In this document: in pieces, positions 1 to 7,734 of the stretch
How the letters are laid out: each line of letters begins with the position of its first letter
Numbering within the stretch: position 1 is the first letter of the stretch
Assembly (NCBI RefSeq): GCF_013359815.1
Contig: NZ_JABMCF010000030.1
Coordinates: forward strand, 1 to 64,000
Origin: Curtobacterium flaccumfaciens
GTDB taxonomy: Bacteria > Actinomycetota > Actinomycetes > Actinomycetales > Microbacteriaceae
DNA length: 64,000 nucleotides
Direction: 5' to 3'
The notes under the pieces: model-generated
Told to the model about the DNA's origin: nothing
Seen by the model: only the letters and a program-made list of their open reading frames with translations
Databases searched by the model: none
Translations under genes and position numbers: made by a program

Positions 1-1
1 A

Positions 2-97
2 GACGCCGCCGGCCTGCTGAACAAGACCTTCGGCACCGACGCCGTCAAGCGCGGCCTCCTCGTCGGCACCGCCACCATCACCGCACAGATCAAGTAA
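2..97 (+). CDS. 3' end of a protein cut by the window edge, possibly HtaA-like
   Basis: An open frame enters from the left edge and stops with TAA at 95-97, giving the last 31 residues. The end of the form LLNKTFGTDAVKRGLLVGTATI resembles the closing strands of secreted HtaA-type repeat domains, which often finish with LNxxFGTxAxxxGxxxGTATI. That resemblance is from memory and weak. No membrane segment or sorting signal lies in the visible part. A strong hairpin follows 20 bp after the stop, supporting a true gene end. The function cannot be fixed from this fragment. Confidence 0.55.
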   Translation, partial: DAAGLLNKTFGTDAVKRGLLVGTATITAQIK

Positions 98-116
98 CAC
101 CCCGCACCACCACAAT

Positions 117-150
117 CGGCCCGGACCACGCAGCAGCGCGGTCCGGGCCG
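117..150 (+). terminator. hairpin terminator after the left-edge gene
   Basis: An 11-bp perfect stem (CGGCCCGGACC at 117-127 pairing with GGTCCGGGCCG at 140-150) with a 12-nt loop follows the stop at 97. There is no long T-run, as is usual in GC-rich actinobacteria. Confidence 0.7.
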
Positions 151-196
151 ACTTGCGTTGCGCGAACCGCCGGCGGCCGCCGTCGTCACGGGCTGG

Positions 197-240
197 GCGA
201 CACCTCACGTGCTCACGTTCGCGTGGTCTGTCGCTCAGCG
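197..240. repeat. dispersed inverted repeat, family B (copy 1, degenerate)
   Basis: GCGACACCTCACG at 197-209 faces CGTGGTCTGTCGC at 222-234 with three mismatches, and CTCAGCGC follows. The same sequence plan recurs at 5433-5480 and 57856-57906. It lies between the left-edge gene and the convergent DUF1992 gene and may act as a bidirectional terminator. Confidence 0.55.
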
Positions 241-274
241 CAAAATCCGCCCCCGCGCCGCACCGCGCCACCGC

Positions 275-877
275 TCAGCGGCGCCGCCACCACCGCCGCG
301 GCTTCGCCTCGAGCCGTGCCTGCTCCGCAGCCCGCGCGGCCGAAGCCATGCGCACCTCGCGGCGCTCCCGCCAGGCGAGCACCTCGGCCTCGACGTCGCG
401 CATCGGCGTCACCACCGGCGGCCCGCCGAGCAGCTGCCGCCGGGCTTCCTTCACCCGCGCGTTGAAGTCCACGAGGACGTCCCGCACGTCGGACTCCAGC
501 GACAGCGCGTCGAGTGCGTCGTCGAGTTCGGCGTCCTCGGTCCGGAGTGCCAGGGCCGGCGGCGCGATGCCCCGGATGTCCTCACGCTCGATCTTCGACT
601 TGATCCACCAGTCCGGGTCGTGCTGCCCGTCGAGGCCCGGCAGCGGCTTGCCGTGGTACGGGTTGCCCTCGAAGACCCCGCGGCGCTCGGCCTCCGCGAT
701 CTGGGCCCGGGCGTGCGCGGCGACGTCGGCGGCCTTGAGCAGCCGACGTTCCTCACGTTCCGACCGCACCTCGTCGGGGTCGAGCGACCCCCGCTCGATC
801 TCCTGGTCGACGAGCTGCTGGTAGCGGTAGCGCGCGGCTCTGCGGAGCCGGTCCATCCGTGCATCGACGTCGTTCAT
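275..877 (-). CDS. DUF1992 (DnaJ homologue subfamily C member 28-like) protein
   Basis: This 200-aa soluble protein has the DUF1992 core. An amphipathic helical N-terminus rich in Arg and Glu leads to the signature GVFEGNPYHGKPL at residues 67-79 and then WWIKSKIERED near 90-100. The signature corresponds to the family's FxxLPGxGKPL motif. The C-terminus is very basic (WWRRR at the end). Members occur alone in bacteria and fused to a J-domain in some eukaryotes; their biochemical role is not established. The gene is monocistronic, ending near a family-B repeat, with the GH15 gene 46 bp upstream on the same strand. The ATG at 877 is the only start that gives the normal N-terminus. Family assignment is confident and function is unknown. 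Confidence 0.8.
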   Translation of the reverse strand: MNDVDARMDRLRRAARYRYQQLVDQEIERGSLDPDEVRSEREERRLLKAADVAAHARAQIAEAERRGVFEGNPYHGKPLPGLDGQHDPDWWIKSKIEREDIRGIAPPALALRTEDAELDDALDALSLESDVRDVLVDFNARVKEARRQLLGGPPVVTPMRDVEAEVLAWRERREVRMASAARAAEQARLEAKPRRWWRRR

Positions 878-923
878 CGTCAGACCATGATGCCCCGCGC
901 CCCCGACGGTTCGTCCAGCCCGG

Positions 924-2744
924 TCAGGACTTCTCTGAGACTTCTTCGATGGTCAGCGCGGCCTGGATGAGGGCCAGGTGCGACAGACCCTGGGGGATGT
1001 TGCCCATGAAGTCCCCGTCGACGGCACTGAGCATCTCGCTGAACAGGCCGACGTCGTTCGCCTGCGCGACCATGTCGTCCATCAGCTGCTTCGCGTCGTC
1101 GACCCGTCCGACGCAGGCGAGAGCCGCAGCGAGCCAGAACGAGCACGCCACGAACGGCGATTCCTCGTCTTGGATGCCGGAGTACCGGTACACGAGCGGG
1201 CCGTGCTGCAGCTGCTCCTCGATCGCCCGGATCGTGGACTCCATGCGCGGTCCACGGTCGAACGCCGACATCGCGTGCAACAGGATCGAGCAGTCGAGCG
1301 CGTCGGTGCCCGGGTACATGACGTAGTGGCCGAGCTCCTCGTTCCACCCGTTCTCGGCGACCCAGTCCTCGATGAGCTCGCGGTTCTCGATCCACTTCTC
1401 GCGCGGGCCGTCGATCATCCCCGCGTCGTGCAGCTCGACCGCGGCGTCGAGCGCCTGCCAGCAGCCGATCTTGCTCGTCGTGTAGTGCTGCGCCTCCTGC
1501 AGCTCCCACATGCCCGAGTCGGGCTCCGGCCAACGGTGGCACGCGTCGTCGGCCAGGTCCTGCAGCACCGAGGCCGTCTTGCGGTCGAGGACGTTGCCGG
1601 CTCGGACGTACTGGCGCATGATCTCGAACACGTCGCCCCAGACCCCGAGCTGCAGCTGGTCACCGGCGCGGTTGCCGATCGTGACCGGCCCGATGCCGTT
1701 CCAGCCCGGGACGTCACGCTCCTCGACGGTGTCGCTCTTCGACCCGTCGAGCCCGTAGAAGATCGGCATCGTCTCGTCGTGCTCGGCGATCGTGCGCATC
1801 ACCCACGACACGGCGGCGTGCGTCTCCTCGCGCAGGCCGAAGCGGGTGAGCGCGTGCACCGTGTACGCCAGGTCGCGCACCCAGGCGAACCGGTAGTCCC
1901 AGTTCTTCCCGCCGGTGCGGTCCTCGGGCAGGCTCGTCGTCGGGGCTGCGGCGATGGCGCCGGTGGGGGCGAAGATCAGGAGCTTCAGGGCGAGGGCGCT
2001 GCGCTGGACCGCGTCCGACCAGGGGCCGTCGTAGCTGAACTCCTTCGACCAGGTCGCCCAGTTCTCGATCGTGCGGTCGACGCCCTCGAGGGTGCGCTCG
2101 GGCTCGGGCAGGAAGATCGGTTCGTCGTACGTGCCGACGATGGTCAGGATCGACTTCGAGCCCTCGGTCGTCGAGAACCGTCCGGAGAACCGGGGGCCGT
2201 CGTCGTGCACCGGTTCGAAGCCCTGCTCCACGATCGCGATGGTCACGCCGTCGATGCCGATCACCGTGCCGTTCGCGGTGTCGAGTCGGCGCGGTTCCGC
2301 CGTGTTCAGGATCGTGCCGGGCACGACCGCCCACTCCATCTCGACCGACCCTTCGACCCCCTGCACGCAGCGGCCGATCTCGGCCCACGGCAGGCGTCCG
2401 GCCACACCGGTGACCATGGCGTCGGTCACGGTGGCGGTGCCGGACGGGGTCGTCCACGTCGTCACGAGCACGTTCGTCCCCGGCAGGTAGGCGCGGGACA
2501 CCTGCGCCTGGTCGTCCACCGGCCGCAGGGCGACGTGTCCGCCGTGCTCGGCGTCGACGATGCTCGCGAACACCGGCGGCGAGTCCATCGACGGGATCGG
2601 CAGCCAGTCGATCCGGCCGTCGAGCGCGATGAGGGCGACCGTCCGCCCGTCGCCGATCGCGCCGTACGAACGGAGCGGGACGTACCCGTTCGTTCGTTCC
2701 TCGTTCTCGGTCGCGTCGGGGGTGTCTCGCGTGCGCTCGGTCAT
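924..2744 (-). CDS. glycoside hydrolase family 15 protein (trehalase/glucoamylase-like)
   Basis: The 606-aa cytoplasmic protein has the two-part GH15 layout. An N-terminal beta-sandwich covers about residues 15-225 and contains YGAIGDGRTVALIALDGRIDW. An alpha/alpha-barrel catalytic domain follows from about 235 to the end. NWDYRFAWVRD at 281-291 matches the family's NWDYRYCWLRD block. GMWELQ at 411-416 corresponds to the GIWE segment whose Glu is catalytic, followed by the YTTSKIGCWQALD block. Actinobacterial members of this layout, with no signal peptide, have been shown to be trehalases, so hydrolysis of trehalose to glucose is the likely reaction; oligosaccharide glucosidase activity is the alternative. 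The start is the ATG at 2744. The GH13 enzyme at 11.7 kb may act on related substrates. Confidence 0.88.
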   Translation of the reverse strand: MTERTRDTPDATENEERTNGYVPLRSYGAIGDGRTVALIALDGRIDWLPIPSMDSPPVFASIVDAEHGGHVALRPVDDQAQVSRAYLPGTNVLVTTWTTPSGTATVTDAMVTGVAGRLPWAEIGRCVQGVEGSVEMEWAVVPGTILNTAEPRRLDTANGTVIGIDGVTIAIVEQGFEPVHDDGPRFSGRFSTTEGSKSILTIVGTYDEPIFLPEPERTLEGVDRTIENWATWSKEFSYDGPWSDAVQRSALALKLLIFAPTGAIAAAPTTSLPEDRTGGKNWDYRFAWVRDLAYTVHALTRFGLREETHAAVSWVMRTIAEHDETMPIFYGLDGSKSDTVEERDVPGWNGIGPVTIGNRAGDQLQLGVWGDVFEIMRQYVRAGNVLDRKTASVLQDLADDACHRWPEPDSGMWELQEAQHYTTSKIGCWQALDAAVELHDAGMIDGPREKWIENRELIEDWVAENGWNEELGHYVMYPGTDALDCSILLHAMSAFDRGPRMESTIRAIEEQLQHGPLVYRYSGIQDEESPFVACSFWLAAALACVGRVDDAKQLMDDMVAQANDVGLFSEMLSAVDGDFMGNIPQGLSHLALIQAALTIEEVSEKS

Positions 2745-2920
2745 GCGTCCAGCCTGCCCCGGCCCCGGTGGCGACCATCAGGCGGACGTACCCCTCGTGG
2801 AGAACGCACGCCGGGCCTCCCGCCTGTGGAGAACCGCCGGAGCACCCCCCGCGCACCGCCGGAACACCCAAGGACAACCGTCGGCGAACCCCCGGCGCCC
2901 AGCCGACACGCCCACGCGAC

Positions 2921-2950
2921 TTGCGCATCCCGGGCGTGTCGCACTAGCGT
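2921..2950 (+). promoter_or_regulatory. predicted promoter for the 32-aa ORF and possibly rtcB
   Basis: TTGCGC (2921-2926) and TAGCGT (2945-2950) are separated by 18 bp and match actinobacterial housekeeping -35 and -10 elements. The transcript would start near 2957, directly over a perfect palindrome at 2958-2971. Confidence 0.55.
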
Positions 2951-2957
2951 CGTGCTC

Positions 2958-2971
2958 CTGCCGATCGGCAG
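2958..2971. promoter_or_regulatory. perfect 14-bp palindrome at the predicted transcription start
   Basis: CTGCCGATCGGCAG is fully self-complementary and starts about 8 bp after the -10 hexamer, where a repressor would block initiation. No regulator gene lies next to it. Operator function is inferred from position and symmetry alone. Confidence 0.4.
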
Positions 2972-3005
2972 ACCGCCCGCCCCGGGCACACCGGAAGGAC
3001 CGCGC

Positions 3006-3104
3006 ATGCGCACCGTGCAGCACAACGAGGAACGCGTCGAGCTCCAGCTCGCCGCGGCCGCCGTGCTGCCCGAGCAGCAGTGGTCCCTCCGCTATCCCGC
3101 GTAG
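3006..3104 (+). CDS. 32-aa ORF upstream of rtcB (leader peptide or small protein)
   Basis: An ATG follows a GGAAGG ribosome-binding site at normal spacing and opens a 32-codon frame ending in TAG. The peptide is acidic to neutral with a Gln/Glu/Leu/Ala-rich centre and ends SLRYPA. It has its own predicted promoter and palindrome upstream and an 8-bp GC stem (3122-3150) 17 bp downstream, so it is packaged as a transcription unit. It could be a free-standing small protein, or a leader peptide whose translation controls readthrough into rtcB, which starts 154 bp later. No homologue is recognised. Support is the ribosome-binding site, the promoter and the following hairpin. Confidence 0.45.
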   Translation: MRTVQHNEERVELQLAAAAVLPEQQWSLRYPA

Positions 3105-3121
3105 GCACGCGACGTCCCACG

Positions 3122-3150
3122 ACGCCCCGTGCCCACCCGGCCCGGGGCGT
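3122..3150 (+). terminator. hairpin between the 32-aa ORF and rtcB
   Basis: ACGCCCCG (3122-3129) pairs with CGGGGCGT (3143-3150). The hairpin falls between the small ORF and rtcB, so it could be a terminator for the ORF or an attenuator for rtcB. Confidence 0.5.
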
Positions 3151-3258
3151 TCGTCAGCACCGCTTCCTTCCGTCCGCCACGTCCGGCGACGACCAGGAGG
3201 CCCGGCGTACGACCGTCTCGGACCGTCACCTCGACCGTCACGAAAGCGAGACGACTCC

Positions 3259-4425
3259 ATGAAGAAGATCAACGACCGATTGCTCAGCTGGGCCTCGATG
3301 CTCGAGGACAACACCGAGCAGCAGGCCCGCACGACCGCGCGCATGCCGTTCGTGTTCCCGCACCTGGCCCTCATGCCCGACGCACACCTGGGCCTCGGGG
3401 CCACCGTCGGGTCGGTCATCCCGACCCTCGGCGCGATCATGCCGGCGGCCGTCGGCGTGGACATCGGCTGCGGCATGATCGCGGTCCGCACGCAGTTCAC
3501 CGCCACCGACCTGCCCGCCGACCTGCAGGGGCTGCGCGAGCAGATCGAGCGCGCGATCCCGCTGTCGGCCGGTGCGTCGAACCGGAAGATCGTGGCGACC
3601 GCCGTACCCCGGATCGCCGAGCTCGAGGCGATGGCCGAGACCGCGGGGTTCGACCCCGACGGCGTGCACGGCGGCTGGCGGAACCAGCTCGGCACGCTCG
3701 GCTCCGGCAACCACTTCATCGAGGTCTCCCTCGACGAGCAGGACCGGGTCTGGCTCTTCCTGCACTCCGGGTCGCGGGGCGTCGGCAACAAGATCGCGCA
3801 GCGCCACATCAAGGTCGCCAAGAAGGCGATGGAGCGATGGTGGATCCAGCTGGCGGACCCCGACCTGGCGTACCTGGTCGAGGGCACGCCGGAGTTCGAC
3901 CGGTACATCGCCGAGCTGCGGTGGGCCCAGCACTTCGCGCTGCTCAACCGCGAGGAGATGATGGACCGCGTCGTGCGGCAGCTGTCCGAGGCTGTCGGCA
4001 CGCCCGTCGACGAGCGCGAGCGGATCAACTGCCACCACAACTTCACGCAGCGTGAGACGCACTGGGGCAAGTCCGTGTGGGTGTCGCGCAAGGGTGCGAT
4101 CCAGGCGAAGGCCGGTCAGCCCGGCCTGATCCCCGGGTCGATGGGCACCGCGTCGTACGTGGTCGAGGGACTCGGCAACAAGCCCTCGCTCGAGTCGTCC
4201 CCGCACGGTGCGGGTCGGCTGTTCTCGCGGAGCGCTGCCCGGCGGACCTTCACCCACGAGCAGCTGCGCGAGGCGATGGCCGGCATCGAGTACCGCGACA
4301 CCGACGCGTTCCTCGACGAGATCCCGGCGGCCTACAAGCCGATCGACCAGGTCATGGCGGACGCCGAGGACCTCGTGTCGATCCGGCACACCCTGCGGCA
4401 GGTCGTCAACGTGAAGGGCGACTGA
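3259..4425 (+). CDS. rtcB: RtcB family RNA ligase
   Basis: The 388-aa protein belongs to the RtcB family, which joins 2',3'-cyclic phosphate (or 3'-phosphate) RNA ends to 5'-OH ends with GTP and manganese. Visible signatures are MPDAHLGLGATVGSVIPT at about 39-56, GVDIGCGM at 66-73 (metal-binding Asp68 and Cys71), GSGNHFIEV at 148-156 (His152), LHSGSRGVGN at about 169-178, CHHNF with metal-binding His, and SSPHGAGRLFSR containing the His that is guanylylated. Length fits the shorter actinobacterial RtcB type. The ATG at 3259 begins at the conserved MKKI N-terminus; upstream frame extensions lack family similarity. Bacterial RtcB serves RNA repair after damage or toxin cleavage. No archease gene is nearby. 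A perfect 20-bp hairpin closes the unit. Confidence 0.92.
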   Translation: MKKINDRLLSWASMLEDNTEQQARTTARMPFVFPHLALMPDAHLGLGATVGSVIPTLGAIMPAAVGVDIGCGMIAVRTQFTATDLPADLQGLREQIERAIPLSAGASNRKIVATAVPRIAELEAMAETAGFDPDGVHGGWRNQLGTLGSGNHFIEVSLDEQDRVWLFLHSGSRGVGNKIAQRHIKVAKKAMERWWIQLADPDLAYLVEGTPEFDRYIAELRWAQHFALLNREEMMDRVVRQLSEAVGTPVDERERINCHHNFTQRETHWGKSVWVSRKGAIQAKAGQPGLIPGSMGTASYVVEGLGNKPSLESSPHGAGRLFSRSAARRTFTHEQLREAMAGIEYRDTDAFLDEIPAAYKPIDQVMADAEDLVSIRHTLRQVVNVKGD

Positions 4426-4440
4426 GACGCGCCCACCGAC

Positions 4441-4482
4441 GGACGGGAGGCCCGTGGCGGCACCGCCACGGGCCTCCCGTCC
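4441..4482. terminator. family-A hairpin after rtcB (20-bp perfect stem)
   Basis: GGACGGGAGGCCCGTGGCGG (4441-4460) and its exact complement (4463-4482) are separated by CA. This is the clearest copy of the dispersed GGAGGCCCGTG repeat family in this window. Confidence 0.75.
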
Positions 4483-4552
4483 GCCACGTTGCGGACCGCA
4501 CGGCCCGGCGCGCCCCGGACAGGACGGCACGCGTCGGGCACGCTGGGCCGTG

Positions 4553-5386
4553 ATGAGCGACACGGCGGAGCACGCAGCGAAGGAAACCGGACGACAGGTC
4601 CGGCGGGCGGCCGACAGCCGCTGGTTCGAGGTCACGGCACGCGCCGGGTTCGTCGGCAGCGGCATCGTCCACCTGCTGATCGGGTACCTGGCGATCCTGC
4701 TCGGGATCGGCAACGCGTCCTCGGGTGGCGAGACGGACCAGTCCGGTGCGCTGCAGCAGATCGCCGCGGTCCCCGGCGGGGTGTTCCTGCTCTGGCTGAT
4801 CGCCGTCGGCACGGCCGCACTCACCGTGCGCCTGGTCGTCGAGGCGATCGTCGGCGGCCGTTCCGACACCACCCGGGGCTGGCTCGCCCGGCTGAAGGAC
4901 GTCGCGAAGGCCGTGGTCTACGGCGTGATCGCCTACTCGGCGGCCTCGTACGCGCTCGGTGCCGGGTCGAGCTCGAGCAGCTCGTCGCAGAGTGCCGCGG
5001 CGAAGACCCTGGCGACACCGGGCGGGGTGTTCGTGCTGGTCCTGGCCGGGGCGATCGCGGTCGCCGTCGGCATCGGCCTCGTGGTGATCGGCTGCCGCCG
5101 GTCGTTCCGCAAGCAGATCACGCGACCGTCGGGCCAGCTCGACCGCGTGGTCACCGTGCTCGGCGTCGTCGGGTACGTCGGCAAGGGCGTCGCCGTGGTC
5201 ATCGTGGGCGTGCTCATCGCCGTCGCGGGGCTGCAGAGCGACCCCGACCAGGCCACCGGCCTCGACGCCGCCTTCGACGCGGTGCGGAGCATGCCCGGTG
5301 GGGTGTTCGTCCTCGTCGCGATCGGCATCGGGTTCCTGGCCTTCGGCGTCTACAGCTTCTTCCGCGCGCGGTTCGCCCGCCTCTGA
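4553..5386 (+). CDS. DUF1206 integral membrane protein
   Basis: The 277-aa membrane protein has three internal repeats of about 75 residues. Each has two transmembrane helices and a recurring TPGGVFVL or VPGGVFLL motif before the second helix (for example LATPGGVFVLVLAG and SMPGGVFVLVAIG). This triplicated pattern is diagnostic of DUF1206. A Ser-rich stretch (about residues 141-148) forms a loop between repeats. The family is common in actinobacteria and cyanobacteria; its function is unknown. The start is ATG at 4553; an overlapping in-frame GTG at 4550 is possible, and CACGCT at 4539-4544 lies close enough for a nearly leaderless transcript. The gene appears monocistronic between two hairpin repeats. 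Confidence 0.85.
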   Translation: MSDTAEHAAKETGRQVRRAADSRWFEVTARAGFVGSGIVHLLIGYLAILLGIGNASSGGETDQSGALQQIAAVPGGVFLLWLIAVGTAALTVRLVVEAIVGGRSDTTRGWLARLKDVAKAVVYGVIAYSAASYALGAGSSSSSSSQSAAAKTLATPGGVFVLVLAGAIAVAVGIGLVVIGCRRSFRKQITRPSGQLDRVVTVLGVVGYVGKGVAVVIVGVLIAVAGLQSDPDQATGLDAAFDAVRSMPGGVFVLVAIGIGFLAFGVYSFFRARFARL

Positions 5387-5432
5387 CCCGCGGGCGCACG
5401 GACGACCGGGCCGGCGCGGACTTTCGCGCTGC

Positions 5433-5480
5433 CCGACACCTCACGGGCCGAAGCGGGCGTGAGGTGTCGCTGAGCCCGTG
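5433..5480. repeat. dispersed inverted repeat, family B (copy 2)
   Basis: CCGACACCTCACG (5433-5445) pairs with CGTGAGGTGTCG (5458-5469), a 12-bp stem, followed by CTGAGCCCGTGA. It lies between the DUF1206 and SMP-30 genes and probably terminates the former. Confidence 0.6.
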
Positions 5481-5561
5481 AACTCGCCGCCGCGCCACGC
5501 GCGACCGCGCCGCCGCGCACGCCTGAGCGAGCACGGACCGCCCCCGCGGTAGACGGGGTCG

Positions 5562-6437
5562 ATGCGCACCAACGCCACCACCGGCCCCGCGACCGTCTTC
5601 GCCGACGCCCGAGCGGTCCTCGCCGAGAGCATCGTCTGGGACCCGTCCGCACAGCTGCTCCGGTGGGCCGACATCACCCTCGGCACCCTCAACACCGCCG
5701 AGGCCGACGGCACCGTGCGCTCGAGCGTGCCGCTGCCGCCCCCGTTGGCGAGCTTCCAGCCCCGGGCCTCCGGCGGGTTCGTCGCGGCCCTCGGCGACAC
5801 CGTCGTGGTGACCGACGAGCAGGGTGCCGTGGAGCGCGAGATCGCCCGCGTCACCCACAGCACCTCGGGCAACCGGTTCAACGAGGGCAAGTGCGACCCG
5901 TTCGGCCGGTTCCTGGTCGGCAGCATGAACGTGACGACGGGCGAACCCGACGCTGCGCTCTACTCGATCGAGGCCGACGGCACGACCCGGGTGCTCCGCG
6001 GCGGCTTCGGGGTGACGAACGGCATGGAGTGGTCGGAGGACGGCAGCACGATGTACGTCACCGACACCAGCGCCTCGACGGTCTTCCGCGGGTCGTACGG
6101 CCCGGACGGCGAGCTCGGCGAACTCGAGCCGTTCATCGTCGGTCAGGCGCACGACGGCCTGGTCCGCGACGACGAGGGCTGCTTCTGGAGCGCGATCTAC
6201 GGCGGATCCCGCGTCGAGCGCTACGGGCCCGACGGCTCGCACCTGGAGACGGTGGAGCTCCCCGTCGCCAACCCGACGTCGGTGGCGTTCGGCGGTCCGG
6301 ACATGTCGACGCTCTTCGTCGGGACGGCCCGCGAGAACCTCACCGAGCAGGACCTGGAGCAGGCGCCGCGGTCCGGTGCGGTCTTCGCGGTGCCGACGAC
6401 GGTGCACGGGTTCCCCGCGAACACCTTCAGCGGCTGA
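5562..6437 (+). CDS. SMP-30/gluconolactonase/LRE family protein
   Basis: The 291-aa six-bladed beta-propeller belongs to the SMP-30 family of divalent-metal-dependent sugar lactonases and phosphotriesterases. Expected metal ligands are present: Glu22 in LAESIVWDP, Asn153 in TNGMEWSED and Asp198 in AHDGLV. RFNEGKCDPFGRF at 105-117 is the strongly conserved substrate-loop block. Length is typical (about 290). No signal peptide is seen, so it should act in the cytoplasm, opening an aldonolactone in sugar-acid metabolism. The exact substrate cannot be told. TAGACG six bases before the ATG fits the leaderless pattern seen elsewhere in the window. It stands alone, with the hydrolase gene starting 70 bp downstream. 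Confidence 0.85.
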   Translation: MRTNATTGPATVFADARAVLAESIVWDPSAQLLRWADITLGTLNTAEADGTVRSSVPLPPPLASFQPRASGGFVAALGDTVVVTDEQGAVEREIARVTHSTSGNRFNEGKCDPFGRFLVGSMNVTTGEPDAALYSIEADGTTRVLRGGFGVTNGMEWSEDGSTMYVTDTSASTVFRGSYGPDGELGELEPFIVGQAHDGLVRDDEGCFWSAIYGGSRVERYGPDGSHLETVELPVANPTSVAFGGPDMSTLFVGTARENLTEQDLEQAPRSGAVFAVPTTVHGFPANTFSG

Positions 6438-6472
6438 GCACGTCGTCGCCGCCCGCGCGGACGGCGGCCGGG

Positions 6473-6478
6473 TATCCT
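6473..6478 (+). promoter_or_regulatory. -10 element of the alpha/beta hydrolase gene
   Basis: TATCCT lies 30 bp before the GTG start. It leaves room for a short leader holding the GGAGGA ribosome-binding site at 6495-6500. Confidence 0.45.
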
Positions 6479-6507
6479 GGGCGACCGCCCGACCGGAGGA
6501 GACCCAC

Positions 6508-7578
6508 GTGGACGACGAACGCCAGGCAGCCCGGCCGGACCCGGCCGGCGAGCTCGCCCAGGCCGAGGACGCCGACGTCACGGTGCAGGTGGACCGGGTC
6601 GCGGTCGACGGCACCTACGTCCGGGTGAGCTCGATCGGTGAGCCGGGCGAGCGGGCCTTCGTGCTCGTCGCGGGGCTCGGCATCGCCTCGACCTACTACG
6701 AGCGGCTCGCCCCGCACCTCAACGAGAACGGGCCGGTGCACGCGCTCGACCTGCCGGGCTTCGCCGGCGTCCCGCGGTTCCGCGGCAAGGTCTCGATCGA
6801 GCGCTACGCCGACGCGGTCGAGCGGGTCATCGACGACCTCGGGCTCCAGGACCCGGTCCTGGTCGGGCACTCGATGGGCACGCAGGTCGTCACCGAGGTC
6901 GCCGCCCGCCGTCCGGGGATCTCCGACCTCGTGCTCATCAGCCCGGTGGTCGACTCGTCGGCACGGACCGTGCGGCAGTCGGCGTTCCGGTTCCTCCGGT
7001 CGACGCTGCACGAGCCCGCCGCGGTCCGCTGGCACGGCATCACGGCGTACGCACTGTGCGGCTGGCACTGGTTCCGGAAGGTCCTGCCGCGGATGATCGC
7101 GTTCCCGATCGAGGAGCGCGCCGCCCACGTGCAGGCCCGCACCCTGATCGTCCGCGGTGAGCACGACGCGATGGTGCCGCGGGACTGGGTCCGTCGGCTG
7201 GCGCGGGTGTTCCCGTACGCGGTCCTCCGTGAGGTCGTCGACGGCGCACACTCGGTCATGCACGCACAGGCCGACGCGGTCGCGCGGCTCGCCGTGGCGC
7301 ACGTCGACCACCGGATCCCCGACCGGGGCGTGTCGTCGCTGCAGCGGGTGCGCGACGACTCGACGTCGTCGGACCTGGCGCGGCTCAGCCCGGGGGACGC
7401 CTGGTTGCTGGTCAAGTCGCGGTTCATCGAGCTGTTCGGGATGGCCCGGAACGACGACGAGACGCTCGAGGCGGCCAAGTCCGCACACGCCGTCGCGATG
7501 GCGGACGGCGACGACCTGCCGGTCGACCCGGTCGATCGCCGGGCGGTCGTCGACGAGGTCGCGCCGGAGTCGAAGTAG
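6508..7578 (+). CDS. alpha/beta-fold hydrolase
   Basis: The 356-aa protein has an alpha/beta-hydrolase fold from about residue 45 to 265. The nucleophile elbow is GHSMG with Ser122, the acid is Asp220 in GEHDAMVP, and the base is His248 in DGAHSVMH. The N-terminal 25 residues and the C-terminal 90 (acidic, with LLVKSRFIELFGMARND) are extensions outside the core. An esterase, lipase or hydrolytic-dehalogenase-like role is possible; the substrate is unknown. GTG 6508 is chosen because GGAGGA sits seven bases upstream; longer frames run into non-coding repeat-like DNA. The 3' end is unusual: an 18-bp tandem repeat overlaps the stop codon (7569-7634). Confidence 0.8.
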   Translation: MDDERQAARPDPAGELAQAEDADVTVQVDRVAVDGTYVRVSSIGEPGERAFVLVAGLGIASTYYERLAPHLNENGPVHALDLPGFAGVPRFRGKVSIERYADAVERVIDDLGLQDPVLVGHSMGTQVVTEVAARRPGISDLVLISPVVDSSARTVRQSAFRFLRSTLHEPAAVRWHGITAYALCGWHWFRKVLPRMIAFPIEERAAHVQARTLIVRGEHDAMVPRDWVRRLARVFPYAVLREVVDGAHSVMHAQADAVARLAVAHVDHRIPDRGVSSLQRVRDDSTSSDLARLSPGDAWLLVKSRFIELFGMARNDDETLEAAKSAHAVAMADGDDLPVDPVDRRAVVDEVAPESK

Positions 7579-7634
7579 CGAGCACGGTCGAAGTAGCCAG
7601 CGCCGTCGAAGTAGCGACCACGGTCGGACCAGCG
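7569..7634 (+). repeat. 18-bp tandem repeat spanning a stop codon (about 3.7 copies)
   Basis: The unit GTCGAAGTAGCGAGCACG at 7569-7586 repeats at 7587-7604 and 7605-7622 with a few substitutions, then partially at 7623-7634. The first copy holds the hydrolase's TAG stop, so each full copy places another in-frame TAG. Confidence 0.8.
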
Positions 7635-7659
7635 TCCGCCGCGATCTGCGGGTGACCGC

Positions 7660-7704
7660 CTGGAGGCCCGGTGCCGGTCCATCGGACCGGCACCGGGCCT
7701 CCAG
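7660..7704. terminator. family-A hairpin between convergent genes (21-bp perfect stem)
   Basis: Arms at 7660-7680 and 7684-7704 are exact complements around the loop ATC, with the core CTGGAGGCCCGGTGCC. It sits between the hydrolase and the convergent dps operon and can terminate both. Confidence 0.75.
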
Positions 7705-7734
7705 GGCGTCGCGACCACCGCGACGGGCGAGCGG

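Noticed and set aside
978-3104. A 708-codon plus-strand open frame opposite the GH15 gene
   Set aside because: His/Arg/Asp-rich shadow of the GH15 coding strand. Only its last 33 codons, with their own ATG and ribosome-binding site, were kept as a small ORF.
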